Assembly: GCA_024234615.1 (NCBI GenBank)
Contig: JACKNY010000001.1
Coordinates: 710,501 to 774,500, forward strand
From: Pseudomonadales bacterium
Lineage (GTDB): Bacteria > Pseudomonadota > Gammaproteobacteria > Pseudomonadales > IMCC2047
Direction of reading: 5' to 3'
Length of the DNA stretch: 64,000 bases
Shown in pieces: positions 7,912 to 15,739 of this stretch; within the stretch, counting starts at the first letter, position 1; the number at the start of each line of letters is the position of its first letter. The translations under genes were made by a program, and so were the position numbers. The notes below the pieces were generated by a model. It was not told where the DNA came from. It saw only the letters and a list, made by a program, of their open reading frames with translations, and ran no database searches.

Positions 7912-8160
7912 CTAGCGTATTGTTTTGTATAGATTCCAGGTATTTTTCTTGATAATCGAGGCTTGAGCCAAATTCGTTTCAATCAACAAAAAGACGCAGT
8001 CGTCGCTTCCCAACCGAAATATGGCATCACATGAACGAGTGATACTCGAACACACGCTAATTTTACGGCCTTTAATAAGACTGATGTCAAAGACCAGGTC
8101 AAGTGGAATGACAATTTTCTGATGGTGGGAATAGAGAATTAGATTAATCTTCCAGTTCAA
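7912..8160 (-). CDS. Doubtful small hypothetical protein (82 aa)
   Basis: An open frame fills most of the gap between the HD gene and the DUF2235 gene and overlaps the DUF2235 stop by 17 bp. The product has alternating hydrophobic strands (KIVIPLDLVFDISLIKGRKI, DDCVFLLIETN) and two Cys. That is compatible with a small folded protein, but I recognise no family and see no clear ribosome binding site. The gap is otherwise featureless. Retained with low confidence because nothing else explains the stretch. Confidence 0.3.
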   Translation of the reverse strand: MNWKINLILYSHHQKIVIPLDLVFDISLIKGRKISVCSSITRSCDAIFRLGSDDCVFLLIETNLAQASIIKKNTWNLYKTIR

Positions 8161-9160
8161 CGTTTGACCAAACCTGATTAACGGATGTGAGCAGCTCGCT
8201 CAAAGCTTTACTCTTATTCTGATAGTTATACGGATTTTGATCCCAGCGTTGTTTGACGCTTATATGCACAGGCCCGTTGACTTTACGTACAAAATTCTTG
8301 CGCGCTAAATAAATACCTTTACGCTCATCATGCGCTTTATCCAGAGGATCTGGTTTTATGGCGTTCAGTAAATGTGGTTCGAACTCCAGGCCGAAACTTG
8401 AGGCTTGTTTAATAATCCAGTCATTGGCGCAATCACTGAGCCCGGACTCTTTGTAACCGCCGCCAATATCTGAATGAACACCGGCAAACCAGACTTGTTT
8501 GATATCAAAGCCGGGTTTTTTGCTCCAAAGTGCGGGTTCAAAATCTTCACGGTTTTCGTCAATGGATACCGCATGGCGTGCGTGCTGAATAATTTTGCTG
8601 GGTTCGGTGTCATGAAAGAGAAACTCGCGTTCCCCCAATGTGCCCCAGAAGGGGACAGGTATGCCTAGGGCTCCGACGGTGTCCCAAACGCCGACAAACT
8701 CAATAGGAGTCAAATCAGCCACTGCGTAATTTTTGCGAAATTGAACGGCAGTGGCTTGATTGGGGCTACTGGATTTAGTGCGTTTGCGATAGAGTAAAAA
8801 TGCCTCTGGTATTTTGTCAGCGTGTTCGCGTTTGAGCAGTCCACAATTGCGTATAAAACCAGCAAGCGATCTTACCGTGTAAGCACCGCGACTAAAGCCA
8901 AAAAAGAAGAGCTGATCGTTAGGGTCGTAGTTGTGTACGATAAAGCGATAGCAATCCATAATATTCTTATCAATGCCTGCCCCGGATATGCCACCAGCAA
9001 TCTTTTTACGATCAGTGCCGACTCCCCAGTCGTAAAAGCAAATCTGTTCAATGCCGCTGGCCTGAGGGCGAACGGCACGGGCGATTTTTAATACATTGGT
9101 TGCGGCACCTTGTTCGGGTGAGTTCCAGGTGCCATCGGCACAGATCACGATGCGTTTCAT
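8144..9160 (-). CDS. DUF2235 alpha/beta hydrolase (T6SS Tle1-like phospholipase domain family)
   Basis: The start MKRIVICADGTWN is the DUF2235 signature. The nucleophile elbow GFSRGAYTVRSLAGF is near residue 93, followed by VGVWDTVGALGIP (acidic residue region) and a VWFAGVHSDIGGGY block with the catalytic-type His/Asp near 230. The family includes Tle1 phospholipase effectors of type VI secretion. However, no vgrG, immunity protein or secretion gene is nearby and there is no signal peptide, so it may equally be a housekeeping lipase or esterase. Length (338 aa) fits stand-alone members. Gene order does not suggest an operon with the VOC/azoreductase pair, 62 bp upstream. Confidence 0.85.
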   Translation of the reverse strand: MKRIVICADGTWNSPEQGAATNVLKIARAVRPQASGIEQICFYDWGVGTDRKKIAGGISGAGIDKNIMDCYRFIVHNYDPNDQLFFFGFSRGAYTVRSLAGFIRNCGLLKREHADKIPEAFLLYRKRTKSSSPNQATAVQFRKNYAVADLTPIEFVGVWDTVGALGIPVPFWGTLGEREFLFHDTEPSKIIQHARHAVSIDENREDFEPALWSKKPGFDIKQVWFAGVHSDIGGGYKESGLSDCANDWIIKQASSFGLEFEPHLLNAIKPDPLDKAHDERKGIYLARKNFVRKVNGPVHISVKQRWDQNPYNYQNKSKALSELLTSVNQVWSNVELED

Positions 9161-9222
9161 CTTTTTCTCTTTGTTAAAGAAAATATTTGTCCATGGTAGC
9201 CGGTTAGGCTGAGAAAAGGTGA

Positions 9223-9642
9223 TTAATCTTCGGTGTCCAATGGGCCAATCCAGTCAAAAGGATTCCAGGCAATTTCCCAGATATGGCCGTCAGGATCAGA
9301 AAAATACCCGGAATAGCCGCCCCAGAAAACATCCTGGGGTTGCTTGAGCAAGGTTGCGCCAGCCGCTACCGCTTGCTCAATGACGCTGCGAACCTCTTCT
9401 TTAGAGGTGACGTTATGAGCGAGGGTTATGCCTCTAAATCCAGAGCCCTCTTGGGCAATGGTTATATCTTCCGCTAGTTTGTCCCAGGGGTAGAGGCCAA
9501 GCCAACTACCCTTGAGGTCAAAGAAGGCGATGTCTTCGCTGAAAGGTTCTTTACGGGGTAGGTCTAAGCCATTTTGATAGAAAGCGATAGCGGCCTTAAG
9601 ATCGTTTACGCCAAGGCAGATCATGCTAATACGGGGTTTCAT
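9223..9642 (-). CDS. VOC (glyoxalase/bleomycin-resistance fold) family protein
   Basis: A single-domain 139-aa protein with two beta-alpha-beta-beta-beta modules. The first begins ISMICLGVNDLKAAIAFYQN; the second ends in the highly typical GYFSDPDGHIWEIAWNP. The Glu of IWEIAW and upstream residues are likely metal ligands. These proteins serve as lactoylglutathione lyase-like, dioxygenase-like or resistance proteins, and the substrate cannot be assigned. Its ATG overlaps the azoreductase stop (ATGA), so the two are translationally coupled. A joint detoxification role for electrophiles or quinones is an inference. Confidence 0.88.
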   Translation of the reverse strand: MKPRISMICLGVNDLKAAIAFYQNGLDLPRKEPFSEDIAFFDLKGSWLGLYPWDKLAEDITIAQEGSGFRGITLAHNVTSKEEVRSVIEQAVAAGATLLKQPQDVFWGGYSGYFSDPDGHIWEIAWNPFDWIGPLDTED

Positions 9643-10268
9643 GCTAAGGCTCCGGCGAATGCGATGGCTCGCTCTTTGGCCTCGGCGATCACTCGTGCTT
9701 TGGCTTCAGGATTCGTTAATGTCGGTTCGATAAAGACGGAATTAATTTCCTCAAAGCCAATAAAGCCAAGAATCATATCCATGTAGGGCTGCTGAAAATC
9801 CATGGCGCTGGCTTCAATACTTTCATAATCACCGCCGCGAGCATAGATTAGGGTTGCTGGCTTACCGGTTACCAGGCCTTTAAAGCCATCTTGATGAGAA
9901 TGACTAAAGGTCAGGCTGGGTTGTGTGACGATATCGATATAGTGTTTAAGCTTGTAGGGGATAGAAAAATTCCACATGGGAATGCTGAATAAATACTGAT
10001 CTGCCGCCATGAATTTTGCTGTAATTTCTTCTACCTCACGCCATGCCTGTGCTTCTGCTTGAGAGTGATCCTCACCATGCAAAATACGGTACTTTGCATT
10101 AATCAGTTCACCGTTCAGCTCGGGCAGCGTCAAATTCCAAAGGTCTATCGTTTCGACTTGATGATTAGGGTTGGCTTGCGTAAAGGCCTGGATAAAAGAG
10201 TTGGCCACCTCAATGGATGCTGATCGATCTTTGCGCGGTGAAGATTCAATATAAAGCAATTTACTCAT
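9639..10268 (-). CDS. azoR: FMN-dependent NADH-azoreductase
   Basis: A flavodoxin-fold protein of 209 aa, close to E. coli AzoR length. Visible features are the FMN phosphate loop near SSPRKDRSAS (residues 9-18), the family motif SIPMWNFSIPYKLKHYID near residues 95-112, and the ARGGDY loop near 143. AzoR reduces azo compounds and quinones with NADH as a cytoplasmic homodimer and is linked to thiol-stress resistance. A strong AGGAGG lies just upstream of the ATG. The VOC gene follows with a 4-bp overlap. Annotation to subfamily level is secure; the natural substrate is not. Confidence 0.93.
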   Translation of the reverse strand: MSKLLYIESSPRKDRSASIEVANSFIQAFTQANPNHQVETIDLWNLTLPELNGELINAKYRILHGEDHSQAEAQAWREVEEITAKFMAADQYLFSIPMWNFSIPYKLKHYIDIVTQPSLTFSHSHQDGFKGLVTGKPATLIYARGGDYESIEASAMDFQQPYMDMILGFIGFEEINSVFIEPTLTNPEAKARVIAEAKERAIAFAGALA

Positions 10269-10347
10269 GGAGTACCTCCTGTTGTGTGTCTTGCTGTATC
10301 AGTCGGTATTCTATGATGAAGCCTCATTTATTCCAATGCTATGGTTT

Positions 10348-10380
10348 TATGGTTCAGGTCTATGGTTCAGGTCTATGGAT
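10348..10380. repeat. Short 13-bp tandem repeat at the acyl-CoA ligase 3' end
   Basis: Two perfect copies of TATGGTTCAGGTC (10348-10360 and 10361-10373) are followed by a partial third (TATGGAT). The repeat borders and slightly enters the stop codon region of the acyl-CoA ligase gene. A third, weaker copy starts at 10340. It could be simple slippage; no function is proposed. Confidence 0.7.
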
Positions 10381-11965
10381 TTTCAAACTGTTTTCGAAGT
10401 CGCTTTTTGTCTACCTTGCCGGTGGCGGTATAGGGTAGTTCAGCAATCTCAATAACGCGGTCTGGAATCCACCATTTAGCGACTTTCCCTTGATAAAAGC
10501 TCAGTAATTTCTCAACCTCTATTTTCTTGCCAGCATTCGGTACGACCAGTAATACCGGTCGTTCATCCCATTTGGGGTCTGGAAGAGCAATCACAGCAGC
10601 TTCTCGCACAGCAGGGTGGGATGAGGCAATATTTTCCAGCTCGATCGAGCTGATCCATTCGCCGCCAGATTTAATTAAGTCCTTGGCACGATCGGTAATG
10701 GCGATGCGGCTCTCGGTGTCTATCTTGGCAATATCGCCGGTATTAAACCAACCCTGGTTATCCCAATTATCGGCCTTCTGATGGTAGTATTGACGGCAAA
10801 CCCAGTTACCTCTGACTTCTAGATGCCCGGTTGCTTCTCCGTCCCAAGGTAGCTCATCGCCGGTATCATTGACGATACGAAACTCGATCCCGAATACTGG
10901 TCGCCCAGCCTTGGTGTGGTCACTCATAGTTGTTGGCTGCATTGGTGAATTTGCGTTAGCGCAGCCTAACGGGGAGGTTTCGGTCATGCCCCAGGCGGTT
11001 CGAACCAGCGGGCCGAGTATTTCAATATCCTCTACCAGTTTAGCCGGTGCCGCTGCGCCACCAATCGCCACCATCTTGAGGGAGCGTAATTTTTTGATAC
11101 CATCCTCTTTACTGTTGAATTGATCGAGTAAATTGATCCAAGAGGTCGGCACACCGGCAGCGGCGGTGACGCCCTCCTGCTCAATGAGTTCGGCGAGTAC
11201 TTTGCCGTCGCCCATAAAACGTCCGGGTAATACTAGCGGACTGCCTACCATAGGGGCGGAATAGGGTATACCCCAGGCGTTGACATGGAACATCGGCACT
11301 ACGGGCATTACTTTTTCCATGACCGACATATTAAGAGAATCCGGTAAAGCCATGGCATAGCTATGCAGAACCGTGGATCGATGACTGTAGAGTACGCCTT
11401 TAGGATCGCCGGTGGTGCCCGAGGTGTAGCAAAGTCCGCAGGCTTGGTTTTCGTCCAAGTCGGGCCACGAAAAGTTGCCATCATAGGCTTTGATAAAATC
11501 TTCGTAATCGGCGTGGTTGTCGTTTTGTAATGCAAGCTTAGATTGGTATACGATAATTTTTTTAAACTGAGATGATGCCACTAAATCACTGCCAAGTGCA
11601 GCATAAAGATCTGCGCTAATCAGCAAAAAAAGATCATTTGCGCTGCCAATAATTTTTTTAATTTGAGTGGGGTGCAGCCTAGGATTAATGGTATGACAAA
11701 TGGCACCCGCACAGCTTATCGCGTAATAAGCTTCGAGATGATGATGATCATTCCAGGCCAATGTGGCAACACGATCACCCTGTTTTAAGCCAGCCCCTGT
11801 TAGCGCACCAGCGAGTTGCGCGGCGCGCTGAAAACATTCTTTGTAACTGTACCTATGTCGTGATAAATCCAGGTTGACCGAGACCAGTTCAACATGACCA
11901 AATACTCGCTCTGCATGCCGCATGATTGACGTGATCGTCAGCGGCATGCTCATCATATTTCCCAT
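10373..11965 (-). CDS. Acyl-CoA synthetase (AMP-dependent, medium/long-chain FadD-like)
   Basis: An ANL-superfamily ligase that activates a carboxylic acid to its CoA thioester via an acyl-adenylate. The P-loop motif YTSGTTGDPKGVLYSHRS is near residue 180, the AMP-binding region GAAAPAKL near 313 and TAWGMTETSPL near 330. The hinge GWFNTGDIAKID and C-terminal GGEWISSIELEN follow, with the catalytic Lys in TGKVDKKRL. Order and length (about 530 aa) match long/medium-chain acyl-CoA synthetases. Five Met codons crowd the N-terminus; ATG 11965 is used, with TTG 11968 just before it. It lies 40 bp downstream of the TonB receptor on the same strand, so the receptor probably imports its substrate. 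Confidence 0.9.
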   Translation of the reverse strand: MGNMMSMPLTITSIMRHAERVFGHVELVSVNLDLSRHRYSYKECFQRAAQLAGALTGAGLKQGDRVATLAWNDHHHLEAYYAISCAGAICHTINPRLHPTQIKKIIGSANDLFLLISADLYAALGSDLVASSQFKKIIVYQSKLALQNDNHADYEDFIKAYDGNFSWPDLDENQACGLCYTSGTTGDPKGVLYSHRSTVLHSYAMALPDSLNMSVMEKVMPVVPMFHVNAWGIPYSAPMVGSPLVLPGRFMGDGKVLAELIEQEGVTAAAGVPTSWINLLDQFNSKEDGIKKLRSLKMVAIGGAAAPAKLVEDIEILGPLVRTAWGMTETSPLGCANANSPMQPTTMSDHTKAGRPVFGIEFRIVNDTGDELPWDGEATGHLEVRGNWVCRQYYHQKADNWDNQGWFNTGDIAKIDTESRIAITDRAKDLIKSGGEWISSIELENIASSHPAVREAAVIALPDPKWDERPVLLVVPNAGKKIEVEKLLSFYQGKVAKWWIPDRVIEIAELPYTATGKVDKKRLRKQFENP

Positions 11966-12010
11966 CAAATCTCGGTACCCCCATGTTATTTTTATCGGTA
12001 AACAGGTTAT

Positions 12011-12868
12011 CTAAAATCGATAAGCCGCCTGAAAAGTCACCGTGCGTGGTGGCAAAGTGAAGCCATAGAAGGTGTTAGTTTTAAAGGTGCCAGCCGAAAG
12101 TGGCACGTTATCTACATAGGTTAGTATTTCCTCATCAGACAAATTACGGCCTAGAATAGCCAATTCCCAGCTTTCTGTTTCCAACGCAACGCGTAGGTTA
12201 ACCTGTGTATAGGCGTCGATTTCAGATAATGGATCTAAACTGCCGTGCACGTTTTGTTCATCGGTATAGTTGAGATCAAGCGTTGCCGCAATATTTAATG
12301 TATCAGAAATAGGCTGATGGTAATTGAAGGAGATACTACCCGTGACTTCCGGGGTGTATTGGCCGGATTTGCCGGAGTAGTCGCACAGCTGATTGCCAGC
12401 GGCGCCAAAATCGCCGTCAGGAACTTGACGATTATAACAGTTGCCACCCGTATATTTATCAAATTCGTGGTCGAGGAAACCCAGGGCATAGCGAATATTG
12501 AAATTGTCGGTGAATGCGATTCGTCCGTCGACCTCAATGCCTTCGATAGTCACTTCGGCAGCGTTGTTGACATTAAAACCAAAGGCACCATCAAATTGGC
12601 TGATTTGCAGATCTTCATAATTGGTGTGGTAGAGCGCAATATTTAGTTCTGCCGCGCCTTCCCAAAATGTGGTTTTCAGACCCAGCTCAAAGGCACTGGC
12701 TTCTTCCTCTTCAAACTCAAAGGAAGCTGGATTATTTGCCCGTGGATCATAGCCGCCGGATTTAAACCCGGTGGTATAGGAGGCATAGGCCATCATGTTT
12801 TCATTCACATCCCATTGCAGGTTAATCAACGGAGTGAATGATGACTCATCCCTATCCTTCGCAACCAT
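12011..12868 (-). pseudogene. TonB-dependent receptor, C-terminal part (separated by a frameshift)
   Basis: Encodes the last 285 residues of an outer-membrane beta-barrel: TGFKSGGYDPRANNP and ELGLKTTFWEGAAELNIALY, then a proper terminal strand ending FQAAYRF with C-terminal aromatic Phe. There is no start signal suitable for an independent protein. Reading backward, the frame stays open past the ATG to a T6 run (minus strand) at about 12895-12900. That is exactly where the upstream fragment stops. Adding one T to that run joins both parts into a single 783-aa receptor, a normal size for the family. This is thus the distal half of one disrupted gene rather than a separate gene. Confidence 0.85.
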
Positions 12869-12894
12869 ATGGCCGCTACGCTGTTCATTAATGA

Positions 12895-14361
12895 TTAAAA
12901 AACTGCTTCATAGATTGTTGGTGCACCGAGTAGAGGGTTCGATGGGGTGCCGGTGGCGGTATCTATGACACTCACCTTTCGTGAGCCATCTTTTTCCTCA
13001 CTAGTGAAGCGTGCGCCTAACGTTAATCGTAAATTATCCTGAATATTCCAGGTAAGTTGTCCAAAGACCGCCCAAAGATCAGAATCCGAGCTAAAATCAC
13101 GCGCTACCTGAGTGCTTCTAATGGGCGCTAAGGCACCGCCACTGACTAGACCCAATACGCTATTGCTAGGTATCACAATACGATCGGCAAAATCCAACTC
13201 GCTGGTTTGAAAAAATACACCTGCGACCCAGTCGATATTTTCACCACCGGGCGAAGTTAAACGAAATTCCTGGCTAAACTGATCGTACTCTTCATCGAGC
13301 ACTACGCTGAATACCGGGGCGGCGACATAGTCGCAATCACAGAGCTCCAAAAACTCGTAGCTGACGAAGCCGGTTACACTGGTGAGGGTATTTTTGCCCA
13401 GGTTGTAGTTAATAGTTAGCGTCAGGTTCTCAAGTTCGTTATCACTGGACTCTTTCACGCCGAAGCCACCGGCTTGACGTTCGAAGTCCAGTTTCGACTC
13501 TGTAATCGCCCCAGGATGGCCGAGTAAGCCTAGAATCACATTGTAATTGGCGCCAGGAATTGGTGAGCCAGCCAGTGCCGGATCATCTCTGATAATTTCG
13601 ATTTGACGTCCAGTGGTATCGAAAGTGTCGCGCTCCAGTTTTAACGTCATGTCGAGATCGTCAGTGACGTCCCATTGTAAAATGCCCCGTATGGCGAGAT
13701 CGTCGCGTTCCGGTTCATCTGAGTTGAGGAAGGTATTTTCGACATAGCCATCGGTGTCATAGCTGCGTATTGCCAACCGGCCTTTGACAGTGTCAGTGAG
13801 GGCTCCAGACACGGCAACCAGCGCTTCGCGTGTGGAATACTCTGATTCATAGTTAAGTTGGATATAGCCCGATAGCTCCTCGGTGGGTTTGGCGGAAGTC
13901 ATGTTCAGCGCACCTGCGATACTGTTCTTACCGAACAGAATACTCTGCGGCCCGCGCAGCACTTCCACTCGCTCTAAATCCAGAAATGGTGCTCGAATAA
14001 GCTGTTGGCGACCGTAATAAATGCCGTCAATATATTGGCCGACAGATTGCTCAAAGCCTTGGCTATTACCGGTACCGATACCGCGGATATAAACCTGTGT
14101 GCTGATGCCGGTTTCGGTCATTTGCAGATTGGGAACAAACTGCTGTAAATCTTCAATCTTATTGATGCCGGCTTGTTGCATTTTGACGCCGGCTAATGTG
14201 GTTACCGATATGGGGACATCCTGTAAGCTCTCCGCCCGTTTTTGTGCCGTGACGATAATTTCCTCAAGCTCCGCGGCATTTATTGTTCCTGTTGTGACAA
14301 AGATTGTAATCGCTAGAACTGCAAAATATTTACCACTGACTATTTTATTGATTATGGCCAT
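12895..14361 (-). pseudogene. TonB-dependent receptor, N-terminal part (signal, TonB box, plug, half barrel)
   Basis: The start ATG 14361 has a strong GAGGGAG upstream. A signal peptide is followed by the TonB-box region ELEEIIVTAQKR, then the plug domain (DVPISVTTLAG, YIRGIGTGNS, RVEVLRGPQSILFGKNSIAGA) and the first barrel strands. The frame ends prematurely (EAVF-stop) at a run of six T. A barrel half without its C-terminal strand should not be assembled by BamA, so the product would be non-functional unless the frame is restored. Relation to IroN/FhuA-like siderophore receptors is not evident. The -QKRAESLQDVP- subtype is common in marine degraders and often takes up hydrophobic or aromatic nutrients. 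The gene shares orientation with the acyl-CoA ligase and is divergent from the AraC gene. Confidence 0.87.
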
Positions 14362-14545
14362 GTTCACTCCCTCTGTATTGCGATCCTGTTCTGTCTTATT
14401 AATATACAAATCCCTGTTGCCTAATGTACGCCGATGAAATGGGGTTGTCGAAGTGAGTTGTGGACAAAATTATGTGATTTTCGGACACAAGATGATAGGA
14501 TTGCGCTGTATCAATTCGCGCCTTTTTTTCACTGGAGGCTTAAGT

Positions 14546-15622
14546 TTGCCAGACCGGAAAGAAACTAGTCTCGAAGACCTGGAAGGCTATAAATATAGCG
14601 TCAGGCCAGCCTATAAAGTAGATTTTTTGGTACGAGCTATGCTGGCGCAGGGTGTGGCTCCAGATTTGGTATTGGCTGATACCGCGTTAAAGGTGGAGTT
14701 GCTACAGCAAGCGGAAACACGTGTTTCCATGGTGGATCTGATCAGGGTCTACGCCAATGTACAAAAGTATTCAAACGACCCGGCCATCGCTCTTAAGGTA
14801 GGTAAGCAAATTAACGCTTCCTGCTATGGTATTTATGGCCATGCCTTGCTCAGCTATCGCACCATACGTGAAGCGTTGATGTTCTCAATAAATTTTCACG
14901 GTATGGTGACACGCACGGTGCGGATGGAGTTGGTGGAGTCTACGAACTCCGAGCTGGCTTACCTGCGGTTTAATGATCTCTTAAAAGTGCCTAGTTTGTT
15001 TCACTTCAATATCGAATTTCAGCTCGGTATTGTGCTAGCCCTGTTCCGAGATATGCTTGGGAAGCAGAACATTACGTTCAAAGAGGCGCGAGTTACTTAT
15101 GATGCTCCCGCACATGCGTCAATTTACACCGAGTTGCTTGGTTGCCCCGTCATATTTTCCCAGCCGGAAAACGAATATGTCATTGAGAAATCCTGGCTTG
15201 ATTATCCACTGCCTCGTAGTAACCCCTTTGGTTTAGAGATTTTGCTCAAGGCCTGTGAACAGGAGTTGAATGAGCTTTGTAAAGGTGACGGGCTTTTAAT
15301 TACTGTACGTAAGATAATATTTGAGAATTTGGATGGTGACCTTAGTGCTGAACTGGTCGCCTCTCGCCTCAACATTACTTCAAGAACATTAAGGCGGCGT
15401 CTGGCCGAACGTGGTATTAGTTTTAGAGAGGTGGTAGCTGATCTGCGAGCAGAACTGGCACAGAAATATCTAGCCAAAACCGCCTTAACGATTGATGCGA
15501 TTGCCGCACGTATTGGCTATAGCGATACGACCAACTTTAGACATGCCTTCAAACGATCAGTCGGTGCTACTCCGGGAGATTATCGTAAGAAATTTAGCGA
15601 AAACACTAAGATCTTCGATTGA
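14546..15622 (+). CDS. AraC-family transcriptional regulator with N-terminal arabinose-binding-like (PF12625-type) domain
   Basis: A 358-aa OruR/ArgR-like regulator. The N-terminal ligand-sensing domain includes a YGIYGHALLSYRTIREAL motif typical of this subgroup. The C-terminal double helix-turn-helix covers about the last 100 residues (LVASRLNITSRTLRRRLAE, IDAIAARIGYSDTTNFRHAF, then GATPGDYRK). I chose TTG 14546 because GGAGG (14534-14538) sits 7 bp ahead and the upstream in-frame residues look unrelated; ATG 14453 is the longer alternative. It is divergent from the TonB receptor/acyl-CoA ligase genes, about 185 bp apart. It probably activates that operon in response to the imported compound. 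Relatives control fatty-acid, ornithine or polyhydroxyalkanoate genes. Confidence 0.88.
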   Translation: MPDRKETSLEDLEGYKYSVRPAYKVDFLVRAMLAQGVAPDLVLADTALKVELLQQAETRVSMVDLIRVYANVQKYSNDPAIALKVGKQINASCYGIYGHALLSYRTIREALMFSINFHGMVTRTVRMELVESTNSELAYLRFNDLLKVPSLFHFNIEFQLGIVLALFRDMLGKQNITFKEARVTYDAPAHASIYTELLGCPVIFSQPENEYVIEKSWLDYPLPRSNPFGLEILLKACEQELNELCKGDGLLITVRKIIFENLDGDLSAELVASRLNITSRTLRRRLAERGISFREVVADLRAELAQKYLAKTALTIDAIAARIGYSDTTNFRHAFKRSVGATPGDYRKKFSENTKIFD

Positions 15623-15739
15623 TTTAATATGACGATAATCCGTTTTGATGTTTGCTGACATTAGCAGATGTTTTAGTGTGTCCGGTTCATTACTGTTTTA
15701 GCAAACCCCTACTATACTGAAAGGAGTATCCTTTGCGCC

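Noticed and set aside
8144..9160. Type VI secretion effector (Tle1) assignment for the DUF2235 protein
   Set aside because: No VgrG, PAAR, immunity or secretion genes are nearby; family membership alone is not enough.
12317..12646. Plus-strand open frame within the TonB receptor
   Set aside because: Antisense shadow of a conserved beta-barrel reading; no start signal.
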